From contig NZ_MKIR01000002.1 in the NCBI RefSeq assembly GCF_001832905.1, forward strand, positions 1 to 64,000: 64,000 bases of DNA, in the 5' to 3' direction. Origin of the DNA: Floricoccus tropicus (GTDB taxonomy: Bacteria; Bacillota; Bacilli; Lactobacillales; Streptococcaceae). Below, one piece after another: positions 25,771 to 35,086 of this stretch. Made by a program: the position numbers and the translations under genes. The notes beneath the pieces are model-generated. The model ran no database searches and was not told the DNA's origin. It saw only the letters and a list, made by a program, of their open reading frames with translations. How positions within the stretch are numbered: position 1 is the stretch's first letter; each line of letters begins with the position of its first letter.

Positions 25771-26459
25771 TGAAACTAATTATTATAGTGGTAGTAATTC
25801 TATTAGTAGTTATGCTTTACTACTATTTCTCAAATAAACAAAAGAATAAAAGTGTGATAAATCACTCATTTACTGAAGATGGAGAAATTGCTTCTGTAAT
25901 TTCCGACTTAAATAAATACTATGATACCTTTGTTGATGGTATGGCGATAAATGACACAGCAACACCGCTAGATACAATCGCATATTTTAATAAGAAAATT
26001 TATCCAGAATTAAGCGCAAGCGATAAAGTTAAACTTACAAAAATTCTATATGTCTATGGAGATGATATTCACAATTATTTAAATCAAATGATTATTGAAC
26101 AAGATTACTATCAAAAAATTGTAAGAGAAGTCAACGCTAAAACAAACGGTAAATTTAAAAATATTAATGAAGTATGGGAAACAATAGACGAAGGTAATAA
26201 AAGAGTTGAAGGAATTTACGATAATATTCCAAGGATAGAAATTCAAGATTCAGTCATTACTGATTCTTATAATAATGGATTTGTAGACGCTTATAAGAGG
26301 ATAATGGAAGTTATTTTCCCTGAACAATATGAATCTATAGCAGACTCATTTAGTAAAGATGATTATTTTGAATACCGAAAAGTATTGAATATGCTGCAAG
26401 CACAAGAAGTAGCAGATAGAATGGAAGAAAGCTCAAAAGTTACTAAAAGTAAAATTTAG
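25767..26459 (+). CDS. Membrane-anchored protein, partner of the His-rich protein
   Basis: 230 residues. One N-terminal membrane segment (LIIIVVVILLVVMLYYYF) and a helical, acidic remainder with no recognised family. It is translationally coupled (ATGATGA) to the His-rich gene and ends at a strong terminator, so the three genes 24516-26459 form one operon. Confidence 0.65.
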   Translation: MMKLIIIVVVILLVVMLYYYFSNKQKNKSVINHSFTEDGEIASVISDLNKYYDTFVDGMAINDTATPLDTIAYFNKKIYPELSASDKVKLTKILYVYGDDIHNYLNQMIIEQDYYQKIVREVNAKTNGKFKNINEVWETIDEGNKRVEGIYDNIPRIEIQDSVITDSYNNGFVDAYKRIMEVIFPEQYESIADSFSKDDYFEYRKVLNMLQAQEVADRMEESSKVTKSKI

Positions 26460-26460
26460 C

Positions 26461-26511
26461 ATCAAAAAGATTATAGGGTATTTATATTTCTTATAATCTT
26501 TTGATTTTTTC
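26461..26511 (+). terminator. Terminator of the envelope operon
   Basis: ATCAAAAAGATTATA (26461-26475) pairs with TATAATCTTTTGAT (26492-26505), then a T-run. Confidence 0.8.
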
Positions 26512-26523
26512 CGGAAAAAGCAC

Positions 26524-26552
26524 TTGCATTCTTATTTAATTAATGTTATTAT
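26524..26552 (+). promoter_or_regulatory. rplJL promoter
   Basis: TTGCAT (26524-26529), 17-bp spacer, TATTAT (26547-26552), just upstream of the L10 leader. Confidence 0.6.
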
Positions 26553-26570
26553 AACTAAGGTTTAAAAATA

Positions 26571-26690
26571 ACCGTACCAAAGACAGTAGGTGGAGCAATC
26601 CGTAATTCCTACCGAGGACGAAGATTATCGATTAAATATGATATTTTTGTACTCTCTATGTCTTGGGCAAAGAGTTTTCTTTTTGCCCGA
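26571..26690 (+). ncRNA. Ribosomal protein L10 leader
   Basis: The leader carries the conserved L10-binding elements AAAGACAGTAGGTGGAGCA and CCTACCGAGGAC seen in Firmicutes rplJ leaders. A strong hairpin follows (GGGCAAAGAG 26665-26674 with CTTTTTGCCC 26679-26688) close to the rplJ start. L10(L12)4 should bind and shut off its own operon. Confidence 0.85.
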
Positions 26691-26716
26691 AAGAATAAAT
26701 ATGGAGGTAAAAATAA

Positions 26717-27217
26717 ATGAGTGAAGCATCAATTGCTAAAAAAGCTGAATTGGTTGACGTTTATGCACAAAAATTTGCTGACGCTGCAAGTGTTGTAGTA
26801 GCAGATTCTCGTGGTTTAACTGTTGAACAAGATACTATTTTACGTAAACAATTACGTGAAGCTGGTGTTGAGTTTAAAGTTGTTAAAAACTCAATCTTAC
26901 GTCGTGCAGCTGAAAAAGCAGGTCTTAACGATCTTGCTGAAACTTTTGTAGGACCAAGTGCAGTAGCATTTTCTAACGAAGATGTAATCGCACCTGCTAA
27001 AATTCTTAGCGAATTTGCAAAAACTGCTGACGCACTAGAAGTTAAAGCTGGTGTAATCGACGGTGTTGTTTCTTCTAAAGAAGAAATCGCAGCAATCGCA
27101 TCTCTACCAGGACGCGAAGGATTACTATCTATGCTACTTTCAGTACTTCAAGCACCTGTTCGCAACGTGGCATACGCTATCAACGCTGTGGCAGAATCAA
27201 AAGAAGACGTGGCATAA
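26717..27217 (+). CDS. rplJ: Ribosomal protein L10
   Basis: 166 residues, full length. Typical N terminus ([33 protein letters not shown]) and [15 protein letters not shown] for rRNA binding; the C-terminal helix docks L7/L12. RBS GGAGG. First gene of the stalk operon, separate from rplKA as in streptococci. Confidence 0.97.
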   Translation: MSEASIAKKAELVDVYAQKFADAASVVVADSRGLTVEQDTILRKQLREAGVEFKVVKNSILRRAAEKAGLNDLAETFVGPSAVAFSNEDVIAPAKILSEFAKTADALEVKAGVIDGVVSSKEEIAAIASLPGREGLLSMLLSVLQAPVRNVAYAINAVAESKEDVA

Positions 27218-27282
27218 TTTTAAACAATACGTTTAAAATAAACTACGCATAATAAAAAATAAAAATTCATAGGAGAAAAACA

Positions 27283-27648
27283 ATGGCATTAAACATTGAA
27301 AACATTATTGCTGAAATCAAAGAAGCAACTATTTTAGAACTTAACGATCTTGTAAAAGCAATCGAAGAAGAATTTGGTGTATCTGCTGCTGCGCCTGTAG
27401 CTGCTGCTGGAGCTGCTGGACCTGCTGCTGAAGAAAAAACTGAATTTGACGTTGAACTTGTTTCTGCTGGAGACAAGAAAGTTGCAGTTATCAAAGCTGC
27501 ACGTGAAATCACTGGTCTTGGACTTAAAGAAGCTAAAGAACTTGTTGACGGAGCTCCTGCAGTTCTTAAATCAGGTGTTTCTAAAGACGAAGCTGAAGAA
27601 ATCAAAGAAAAAATCGAAGCAGCTGGCGGATCAGTTGAAGTTAAATAA
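27283..27648 (+). CDS. rplL: Ribosomal protein L7/L12
   Basis: 121 residues. N-terminal dimerisation helices, an Ala-rich hinge (about 37-52) and the conserved C-terminal domain ([27 protein letters not shown]). Recruits translation factors to the ribosome. RBS AGGAG; 65 bp after rplJ. Confidence 0.97.
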   Translation: MALNIENIIAEIKEATILELNDLVKAIEEEFGVSAAAPVAAAGAAGPAAEEKTEFDVELVSAGDKKVAVIKAAREITGLGLKEAKELVDGAPAVLKSGVSKDEAEEIKEKIEAAGGSVEVK

Positions 27649-27667
27649 TCACTTTAGATTATTAGAA

Positions 27668-27695
27668 GGAACTCTCATTGAGGGTTCTTTTTTTG
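27668..27695 (+). terminator. Terminator of rplJL
   Basis: GAACTCT and AGGGTTC arms (one G-U) followed by TTTTTTT. Confidence 0.85.
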
Positions 27696-27760
27696 TTTAT
27701 ATATTTATTAGAATTCATTTAATGATATAATATCTAAAATATAAACTTAAGGAGTATAAA

Positions 27761-28213
27761 ATGAAAATTTATTTTAAATCATTTTCAGAACTTACAAACT
27801 TAGAAATTTTTGAGATCTTTCGTGTCAGAACTCAGGTTTTTATCGTTGAACAGAATTGTCCCTACCAAGATATAGATGAAATTGATAAAACTTGCCTACA
27901 TGTATTTATGAAGAATGAATCAGGAGAAGTAGTCGCATACTCTAGAGTTTTTAATCGTCTTTTGGACAAAAAGATAAGTCAAATTGGTCGTGTTTTAACT
28001 ACCGTACGTGGAGAAAACTTAGGATATAAGATTTTTGATCAAGCAATTAAAGTAGCACTTGATGAACTAGATGCTGAGAAGATTTATATTGAAGCTCAAG
28101 TTTATGCTATAGACTTTTATAAGAAGTTTGGATTTGAAGTGGTGTCAGAAGAATTTCTTGAAGATGATATACCTCATGTCCGAATGGAACTTAAAAAATC
28201 TAAAGTAGATTAA
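27761..28213 (+). CDS. elaA: ElaA-type GNAT acetyltransferase
   Basis: 150 residues. N terminus with IFRVRTQVFIVEQNCPYQDIDEID and HVFM, acetyl-CoA site IGRVLTTVRGENLGYKIF, and C-terminal FYKKFGFEVVSEEFLEDDIPHVRM, all typical of the ElaA branch. The physiological substrate is not established. A long hairpin overlaps its 3' end. Confidence 0.88.
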   Translation: MKIYFKSFSELTNLEIFEIFRVRTQVFIVEQNCPYQDIDEIDKTCLHVFMKNESGEVVAYSRVFNRLLDKKISQIGRVLTTVRGENLGYKIFDQAIKVALDELDAEKIYIEAQVYAIDFYKKFGFEVVSEEFLEDDIPHVRMELKKSKVD

Positions 28214-28229
28214 TCTATTTTAGATTTTT
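28194..28229 (+). terminator. Terminator overlapping the elaA stop
   Basis: AAAATCTAAAGTAGATTA (28195-28212) and TAATCTATTTTAGATTTT (28211-28228) form an almost perfect inverted repeat ending in T's. A second hairpin (ATAGACAA 28247-28254 with TTGTCTAT 28283-28290) follows in the gap. Confidence 0.75.
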
Positions 28230-28412
28230 GTGTAAATTATTCTATCATAGACAATTTTCTTAAAAATATCATGAAATATTTTTTGTCTATCATAATAAAT
28301 TTAGTATAGTTTCACCTATTTATGCTATAATTTAGATATAAATAATTTGAAAATATAAATTTATTAATAAATCAAATGGTTTTTAATATTATATTTTTAT
28401 AAGGGAGAAAAT

Positions 28413-29252
28413 ATGAAACTTAACAACAAGCTTATCGCCACATCATTTTTACTTTTATTGGCTACAGGGCCGCTTGTCGCTTGTGGAAATAGTTCAAAAG
28501 CAGGAGAAAGTAAAGAAAGTAAAACGAGTGAAACAAAGAAATTAACAGATGAAGAAATCGCTAAAACAGATGCTCAGACAGTACTGAAAGCGATCTATCA
28601 AAATGATACAACTATGGCTAATGACGTATCAAGTGAATCTTTTGATTCAATGAAACAAAAATTGCAAGATGGAGTTGCAGACAAACAAGTTAAATATTTT
28701 GAAGAAAATGGAAAGTTAGATGACTATACACTTATCGTAGATGGTTCTGAATATACTGCTAAGGAAGTTATCAATGATTATGCTAAAGCATATATGAAAA
28801 TTACAGCTACATTACCTGATATTGCTGTTGAAAAAGTAGAAATGAATGGTGACGAAGCGACTGTCACAGCTAAAATCCGTCCTATTGCTGGACTTTCAGA
28901 AGCAAACCCTATCGGTGGTGCAAGAACAAAAATATTTGGTGGTTTAGATAATGATACAATTGTTAGACAATCACAAAATAAAGATGTTAAGCAAATTAAT
29001 CGCTTGATTACTTTGAAACTATACGGTGTTTATTATGGAGACATGGGTAAAAAACCACCATACGCTGATGAAGAAACAGAAATTAATTTCCGACTTAAAA
29101 AATCTGGAAATCACTATGTTGCTGATTATGAAACATATAAAGGATTAGTTAAGAACTCAAGAGCTGAAGTATATGGTAAAACAGAAGGCGATGATTCAAA
29201 TAATCAATCAAGCAGTACTGAAGCAAGCTCAGAAGATAATAAAAATATTTAA
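28413..29252 (+). CDS. Lipoprotein, probably DUF5105 family
   Basis: 279 residues. Lipobox LVAC (Cys24) and a Ser/Lys/Glu-rich linker, then a globular domain (TVLKAIYQNDTTMANDVS...; VEKVEMNGDEATVTAKIRPI). This pattern resembles the DUF5105-type lipoproteins of lactococci; function unknown. RBS GGGAG; TATAAT near 28326 is a candidate -10. Confidence 0.72.
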   Translation: MKLNNKLIATSFLLLLATGPLVACGNSSKAGESKESKTSETKKLTDEEIAKTDAQTVLKAIYQNDTTMANDVSSESFDSMKQKLQDGVADKQVKYFEENGKLDDYTLIVDGSEYTAKEVINDYAKAYMKITATLPDIAVEKVEMNGDEATVTAKIRPIAGLSEANPIGGARTKIFGGLDNDTIVRQSQNKDVKQINRLITLKLYGVYYGDMGKKPPYADEETEINFRLKKSGNHYVADYETYKGLVKNSRAEVYGKTEGDDSNNQSSSTEASSEDNKNI

Positions 29253-29281
29253 TTTTCCTTTCATATTTACAACTATATAAT

Positions 29282-29308
29282 AAAAACGGATATAAATTCC
29301 GTTTTTAT
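29282..29308 (+). terminator. Terminator
   Basis: AAAAACGGA and TCCGTTTTT arms around TATAAAT. Confidence 0.85.
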
Positions 29309-29401
29309 TTGTTGTTACTTTAATTTAAGGAGTATAAAAAAATTTTATGTGTGCAAAAATAATAAACTTAAGACAAAAGGGTAGTAGCGAAGGTTTTGTA
29401 A

Positions 29402-30234
29402 TTGAAAAGGAAGATCAGATTAGAAAATAAAATTAAAATAAATATTTTTAAAGCTACATTTGAGCAGAGTCTGAATTTACAAGACGATCCTTCAATTATT
29501 TATATTAAAAAAGATGTTGAGAGACCAGGTGTAAAAGAAAAACCCATACTATTAAAAATTCTAGCAATAAGTTCTATTTCTATATTATATGGCTTATGTT
29601 TAATAGTAAAATATATTATAAATAATCCAGATCCGAACAGTGTAATTCCACCTGTTACTAAAAATTTTCTACCTACATCATTATTTTTGTTTTGTCTATT
29701 TATATATTTATTGGTATGGCTAATAACTCTTCATAGAAGAAATAACAGTACAAAATTTGTTTATGGATATATTAATACAATAAACTTTTTAAATTGGTTA
29801 TCTTTAGAAATAAATTTATTATTTATAACAATTAGTTTGAATTCCTTATAAGAATCAAGCGATGATACAATTGTTATTCAGTGCTACGAATGACACTAAA
29901 ACTAAGAGTATTATTGAAAAAATAATCACATCTACCCTAAAATACGGTGGAATGGTTGTAGCAATTGGTAATTGTTGGGAAATTTGTATTCCCAAGTTTA
30001 TCAGGACATACAGATATTTTTGGATTTATATGTTTAGTAGGAATGTGGATTATAATAAATATAGGCTTAATAATGTTAAATGTATATATGTTTTATCCAT
30101 ATTTATTGTATGGTTATTATAAAGAAAAATATTCTGAAGAGTACAGATTATATGAAGGTAAAACTCAACTTGAGTGGTACGGAGAAAAATATTTTGATAA
30201 ATATATTAAAGGAACCAAATTAGAGGAGAAGTAG
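29402..30234 (+). pseudogene. Frameshifted multi-pass membrane protein
   Basis: Three consecutive fragments in three frames (29402-29851, about 29862-29990, about 29965-30234) read as one protein. The first has a charged N terminus and three membrane segments. The second reads TKSIIEKIITSTLKYGGMVVAIGNCW and the third continues GKFVFPSLSGHTDIFGFICLVGMWI to a lysine-rich end. Two frameshifts break it. The first fragment starts with TTG. The family is not recognised. A short frame at 29348-29431 (27 codons) overlaps its start and is probably noise. Confidence 0.55.
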
Positions 30235-30272
30235 ACTAGTATAGAGAACCAAGATAGATAACTACAGAAATT

Positions 30273-30307
30273 TAAAGAACACATTTGTATTTATGTGTTC
30301 TTTTTTT
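30273..30307 (+). terminator. Terminator
   Basis: AAAGAACACAT and ATGTGTTCTTT arms followed by T's. Confidence 0.85.
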
Positions 30308-30370
30308 GTCTTTGTAAAAAGGGTTGGACATGTCTTGTCTAAAAGCTTTGACACCCTGGTATATAAGGGT

Positions 30371-30398
30371 TTGACAATGTTTTTCATAATGTTAATAT
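30371..30398 (+). promoter_or_regulatory. Promoter of the P-type ATPase gene
   Basis: TTGACA (30371-30376), 16-bp spacer, TAATAT (30393-30398). A second TTTGACA lies 24 bp upstream (30346-30352). The inverted repeat TTCATA...TATGAA spans the -10 region and could be an operator for a metal or peroxide sensor. Confidence 0.5.
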
Positions 30399-30439
30399 GA
30401 ATATATGAAGTATATATCATATGTATAGGAGGAAGAAAT

Positions 30440-32245
30440 ATGAAAAATTGGCAAAAACTTGTATTAGTATTTATTATCGCCATAAGTGCTTTATTTTGCA
30501 GATTTGTTTTAAATAATGATAACCTTGCACGACTAATAGTCACAGTCGCTGGTTCACTTTTGGCCTTATCAATGTTTATAGAAATGATTAAAACACTTCG
30601 TTCTGGATCATACGGAGTCGATATTTTGGCAATCACAGCTATTATCTCAACACTTGCAATTGGCGAGTATTGGGCAAGCCTAATCATCATTTTGATGCTA
30701 GTCGGTGGTGAATCACTAGAAGACTTCGCAGCAAATAGAGCAAGTAAGGAACTTGACCTACTAATCTCTAAAACACCAGTTGAAGCTCACCTCGAAAGAA
30801 AGGATGGTAGCCTTAAAGATATTAAGGTAATCGACGTACAGATTGGTGATAAGTTGGTAGTTCGCCCACTAGAACTAGTACCAGTCGACGCTAAGCTTAT
30901 TTCTCAGACTGCAACCATTGACCAATCCTCTCTTACGGGGGAAAGTAAACCAGTTGAGATGACTGAAGGTACTGAAATACTATCAGGTTCAATTAATGGA
31001 GATTTTCCGATTACAATTGAAGCAATACGTTTAGCTAAGGACTCAAAATTTCAACAAATAGTATCTTTAGTTGAAGAAATAAAAAGTACACCTGCTCAAT
31101 TCGTGCGTTTGGCAGATAGATATGCAGTTCCCTTTACAATTATTGCCTATCTGATAGCAGGTACTGCCTGGTTTATTTCAAAAGATGCTCATCGATTTGC
31201 GGAAGTTCTTGTAGTAGCAAGTCCATGTCCATTGATACTAGCTGCCCCAATTGCCTTTGTTGCAGGGATGAGCCGTCTATCAAAGAACAATATCCTGGTA
31301 AAAAATGGTTCTATCATTGAAAAGCTGGCGGATGTTAAAACATCATTCTTTGACAAGACCGGAACCCTTACTCAAGGAAATATGCGTGTGGAAGAAATTA
31401 TCCCAGCTAGTGATTCAAACTATAATCAAAATGAGCTCCTAAGCCTAGCAGCAAGTATCGAACAGTCTAGTAATCACATTCTTGCCAAAGCAATTGTATC
31501 AAAGGCAAAAGAAGAAAAAATTTCTTTTGGGCAAGTTCAAGAAATCAAAGAAGTACCTGGTCAAGGTATAGTTGCTCAGTTAAATGGCAAGTCATATAAT
31601 TTAGGCCGAGATACATTTGCTCATACTGAAGACAATCAAACAGGAACTACAAATGTTTATATTTCTGAAGACGGTAAATATATTGGTAAGATTTCTCTCT
31701 CAGATCAATTAAGACCCGATGCTAAGGAAGTTATTAATGAACTTGAAAATGACCTCCAAATTAAAAATGTTATCATGCTTACAGGTGATGATAAATCAGT
31801 AGCAGGTAATGTAGCAAACGAACTAGGAATTAAGCAATATTATAGTAACTTATTACCAGAAGAAAAACTTGATAAGATCAAATCAGTTTCTAAAGATGAT
31901 AAGCCTACTCTAATGGTTGGAGATGGTATAAACGATGCACTAGCTTTAGCATATGCTGATGTAGGTGTTTCAATAGGTAGTGAGGGAGTTTCGACAGTAG
32001 CAAGCGAAAGTGCTGATGTTGTTATTCTGAAAAATGATTTATCAAGCTTAGTTACATCAATCAAGATAAGTCGTGATACACTTAAAACAGCCCGTGAGAG
32101 TGTTTGGATTGGTATCTTCATCTGTGTAATACTTATGTTAATTGCAAGTACAGGAGTCATTCCAGCTATCGTAGGAGCACTTCTACAAGAAGTTGTTGAT
32201 ACAGTATCAATTCTATATGCCTTAAAAGCACTTAGGGATAAATAG
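30440..32245 (+). CDS. P1B-4-type metal-exporting ATPase (PmtA/PfeT/FrvA-like)
   Basis: 601 residues. TGES in SSLTGESKP, the membrane SPC motif in VVASPCPLILAAP (about residue 260) instead of CPC, phosphorylation site FFDKTGTLT (about 305) and GDGINDALAL (about 494). There is no N-terminal CxxC metal-binding domain. SPC and a short N terminus are the marks of the P1B-4 group, which exports Fe(II), and in some members Co or other metals. PmtA, PfeT and FrvA are regulated by PerR or Fur. The P-type HP dipeptide region reads SSNHILAKAI, with Ile in place of Pro. A role in iron and peroxide resistance would fit the nearby catalase and lactate oxidase (inference). Confidence 0.88.
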   Translation: MKNWQKLVLVFIIAISALFCRFVLNNDNLARLIVTVAGSLLALSMFIEMIKTLRSGSYGVDILAITAIISTLAIGEYWASLIIILMLVGGESLEDFAANRASKELDLLISKTPVEAHLERKDGSLKDIKVIDVQIGDKLVVRPLELVPVDAKLISQTATIDQSSLTGESKPVEMTEGTEILSGSINGDFPITIEAIRLAKDSKFQQIVSLVEEIKSTPAQFVRLADRYAVPFTIIAYLIAGTAWFISKDAHRFAEVLVVASPCPLILAAPIAFVAGMSRLSKNNILVKNGSIIEKLADVKTSFFDKTGTLTQGNMRVEEIIPASDSNYNQNELLSLAASIEQSSNHILAKAIVSKAKEEKISFGQVQEIKEVPGQGIVAQLNGKSYNLGRDTFAHTEDNQTGTTNVYISEDGKYIGKISLSDQLRPDAKEVINELENDLQIKNVIMLTGDDKSVAGNVANELGIKQYYSNLLPEEKLDKIKSVSKDDKPTLMVGDGINDALALAYADVGVSIGSEGVSTVASESADVVILKNDLSSLVTSIKISRDTLKTARESVWIGIFICVILMLIASTGVIPAIVGALLQEVVDTVSILYALKALRDK

Positions 32246-32273
32246 TTTTATAAAAAGTGATTGATTATGAATA

Positions 32274-32301
32274 GAGAACTCTTGATAAGGGTTCTTTTTT
32301 G
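32274..32301 (+). terminator. Terminator after the P-type ATPase
   Basis: AGAACTCT and AGGGTTCT arms around TGATA, then TTTTTT. Confidence 0.8.
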
Positions 32302-32381
32302 TATTATTTTAACTTTTTTATGTTAGATATTTTACATTGTGATATACTTTATTTAGTAATTATAAAAATAAGGAGTTAATA

Positions 32382-33362
32382 ATGGGTAAGAAAAAGAATA
32401 GTAATATTGAAAAAACCGCCCAGCAGTTAAACGATGAGTATTTGACATCTTTTGCTAATACTCGTGGTTCAGTAGGAATGCTTCGAGCGGCTTGGGCAGG
32501 TATGTTTTTTGCCATCATGGACTGTATAATTGTATGGTCAACACTGAAGGAATTCAGTATAAATCCTTGGGCAAATATTTGGATGTATTTAACATTTGCT
32601 GATTTTATTTTTATGATTGTATGCGTAACAGTTTCATACTTTCCTAATATTTTATATAAATACCAGAAATTTTCTTCAGTTATGTATGCAGTTTTTACAG
32701 TGTTGCTGCTGATTTCTATGGAGGTAGCAGTCTATGCTCTTATTATAGGAAGTAGTTTTATGTATACAGGTATAGTAGCTAAAGTATTTCCTATTTGTAT
32801 TCCTATAATATATATTTTGTCATTAATATACAATTATTTTTGGTTAAAAAATCAATTGAAAGAAGGTTTTTCTGAAAATAGAATACTAGGAAACTATTTG
32901 GCAAAATCTAGTATATATTCTTCAAAATCACTTTCCATAATTGGGGGAATTTCATTGGCGAGTATAGCTCTCGGTTCATTTATAACTGGTGATTTTGAAA
33001 AGATTCTTATGTTATCTATAGGTATATTATTTGCAGTAGCTTTTTCCAGACTTACCATTGAAACTAGCTATATAGCTTATCTACGTCTCCAAGATAAAAA
33101 GTATTGGGAAGATTATGATTTTGATTATAAAGAACATATCAGTCCAGAGGAAAAAAAATCTGGAAAGATACACTGGATAAAAATAATTTATCTATCATTG
33201 TCACTAATTATCTTTATAATACTTAGTGATTACATTAATAATGTTAGTAAACAACTCAATTTATTAATTATCTTAACTATGTTAGCAATTTTAATATCAT
33301 GGTTGGTTATGTTTGTAATCTGGGTTATTAAAAGTATAAAAAATAAATTAAATAATAAATAA
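32382..33362 (+). CDS. Multi-pass membrane protein, intact copy A1 of a tandem pair
   Basis: 326 residues. Polar N terminus (MGKKKNSNIEKTAQQLNDEYL), then about eight hydrophobic segments and a charged loop (RLQDKKYWEDYDFDYKEHISPEEKK) near residue 250. No family is recognised. It is followed by B1 after 34 bp, and the A-B pair is repeated downstream as A2-B2. The DUF4176 gene at the end of the array suggests a type VII secretion immunity context (inference). Confidence 0.7.
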   Translation: MGKKKNSNIEKTAQQLNDEYLTSFANTRGSVGMLRAAWAGMFFAIMDCIIVWSTLKEFSINPWANIWMYLTFADFIFMIVCVTVSYFPNILYKYQKFSSVMYAVFTVLLLISMEVAVYALIIGSSFMYTGIVAKVFPICIPIIYILSLIYNYFWLKNQLKEGFSENRILGNYLAKSSIYSSKSLSIIGGISLASIALGSFITGDFEKILMLSIGILFAVAFSRLTIETSYIAYLRLQDKKYWEDYDFDYKEHISPEEKKSGKIHWIKIIYLSLSLIIFIILSDYINNVSKQLNLLIILTMLAILISWLVMFVIWVIKSIKNKLNNK

Positions 33363-33396
33363 ATGGAAATTTATATTTGAAAGGAAATCATAAGTA

Positions 33397-34083
33397 GTGG
33401 GAAGTGAAGTAGATAAATTTGTAATTCAAAGTGTGAAACGAATAAATACTCGATATTATCTATTTGAATTGCACGGAAGATATTATATAGCTGATTATTC
33501 TAATCCTAAAGATTTAAGACAATACATTCCTGGAATGTTTCAAGAGTTACAAGATCATACGACAGTTTATGATGTTACAGGTCATGAGGAGGAATACAAT
33601 GCAAAACCGCTAAGGTGGTATCAAAAATCTAGAAATCAAAAATTAATCTATCTAATAGCAGTGGCATACACTTTTAATGCAGTTGCTTTTCCCGATAAGT
33701 TGAATTTAGCCATGTTAACATATGATCCAAGAATAGTTGCAAATTGGAAATTAATAATATTGTTGATAGTTATTAGTTCATTATTTATAATTGTATACTT
33801 ATACTTTAAAAAAACATATGTAGATTTGGAAGGGAAGGATGAATATCTACTAGTTCCATCTACAAACATACCTATAAAAGCATCTAAATTTAAACGTTTA
33901 TTTTTTTATATTATTTTTCTTATTTGTATAAGCGCAATGCTGTTTATTGGAATTGGGAGTTCCAGTTATACGCAGTTAATACTTTTTGGGTTAATTCCTA
34001 TATATACTACAATATTTACTAGATTTTTAAATTTTGTAGATATAAATAATACTAAATATCACATAGAAAAAAAGGAGAAATAA
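33397..34083 (+). CDS. Membrane protein B1 (tentatively DUF443-like, T7SS immunity type)
   Basis: 228 residues, GTG start with AAAGGA upstream. The soluble N terminus (IQSVKRINTRYYLFELHGRYYIADY) is followed by about four membrane segments and the tail NNTKYHIEKKEK. The N-terminal pattern and tandem occurrence recall the 'tandem five-TM' DUF443 proteins, one of which (TsaI) protects S. aureus against the T7SS toxin TspA. The resemblance is by eye and weak. Its first about 200 bp are nearly identical to B2. Confidence 0.65.
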   Translation: MGSEVDKFVIQSVKRINTRYYLFELHGRYYIADYSNPKDLRQYIPGMFQELQDHTTVYDVTGHEEEYNAKPLRWYQKSRNQKLIYLIAVAYTFNAVAFPDKLNLAMLTYDPRIVANWKLIILLIVISSLFIIVYLYFKKTYVDLEGKDEYLLVPSTNIPIKASKFKRLFFYIIFLICISAMLFIGIGSSSYTQLILFGLIPIYTTIFTRFLNFVDINNTKYHIEKKEK

Positions 34084-34096
34084 ACAGGAGTTAATA

Positions 34097-35052
34097 ATGG
34101 GTAAGAAAAAGAATAGTAACATTAAAAAAACCGCCCAGCAATTAAACAATGAGTATTTGATGTCTTTTGCTAGTACTCGTGGTTCGTTAGGGATGCTTCG
34201 AGTAGCTTGGGCTGGCATGTTTTTTGCTGGCATGGATTGTCTAATGATATGGTGGACATTAATAGATTCAAATATAAGACCATGGACGAGCATTTGGATG
34301 TATATTATAATAATAAATTTTGTATTTATGACCATATGCGTTATACTTTCTTATATCCCTCGGATATTATATAAATACCAAATGTTCTCCTCATTCATGT
34401 TTGTAATTTTCACGCTACTTCTTCCAATCTCTATACAAACAACTATTTATATAATTTTAAGAGATAGTGATGATTATATAAATGGTTTAAATTTTGGTGA
34501 TATGATTTCTAAAATCTATCTAATATGCATATTACTAATATATGTTATATCGTTAGTATACAATTATTTTTGGTTAAAAAATCAATTGAAAGAAGGCTTT
34601 TCTGAAAATAGGGTATTAAAGAATTACTCTACAAAATCGATTGTGTACTCTCCTAAATCTCTTTCTATAATTGGTGGAATTTCATTGGCAAGTATAGCTA
34701 TTGGTTCATTAGCATATTATTGGCAGTAGTTTTTTCTAGACTTACAATTGAGGCCTTATATATAGCTTACCTTCGTTTTCAAGATAAAAAATATTGGGAA
34801 GATTATGATCTTGACTATAAGAAATATATCAGTCCAGAAGATAAAAAATTTAGAAAGATACATTGGATAAAAATAATTTATTTATTATTATCAGTGATTA
34901 TCTTCATAATACTTAGTGATTACATTGATAATGTTAGTAACCAACTCAATTTATTAATTATTTTGATTACATTAGTTATTTTGATATCATGGTTGATTAT
35001 GTTTGTGTTATGGGTAATTAGAAGTATAAAAAATAAATTAAATAATAAATAA
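34097..35052 (+). pseudogene. Copy A2 of the membrane protein, broken by a deletion
   Basis: Homologous to A1 throughout (MGKKKNSNIKKTAQQLNNEYL...). The frame stops at 34729, where A1 carries about 43 bp that are reduced to 3 bp here (net about -40, not a multiple of 3). The rest continues in another frame from 34720 to 35052. The flanking bases GGTTCATT and ATATTATT align in both copies, so the deletion is well defined. Confidence 0.8.
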
Positions 35053-35086
35053 ATGGAAATTTATATTTGAAAGGAAATCATAAGTA

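Noticed and set aside
27267-27605. Long antisense frame over rplL
   Set aside because: It is the shadow of the alanine-rich rplL coding sequence and has no RBS or plausible protein features.
29862-30122. Separate 86-codon gene
   Set aside because: It is the middle piece of the frameshifted membrane protein 29402-30234.
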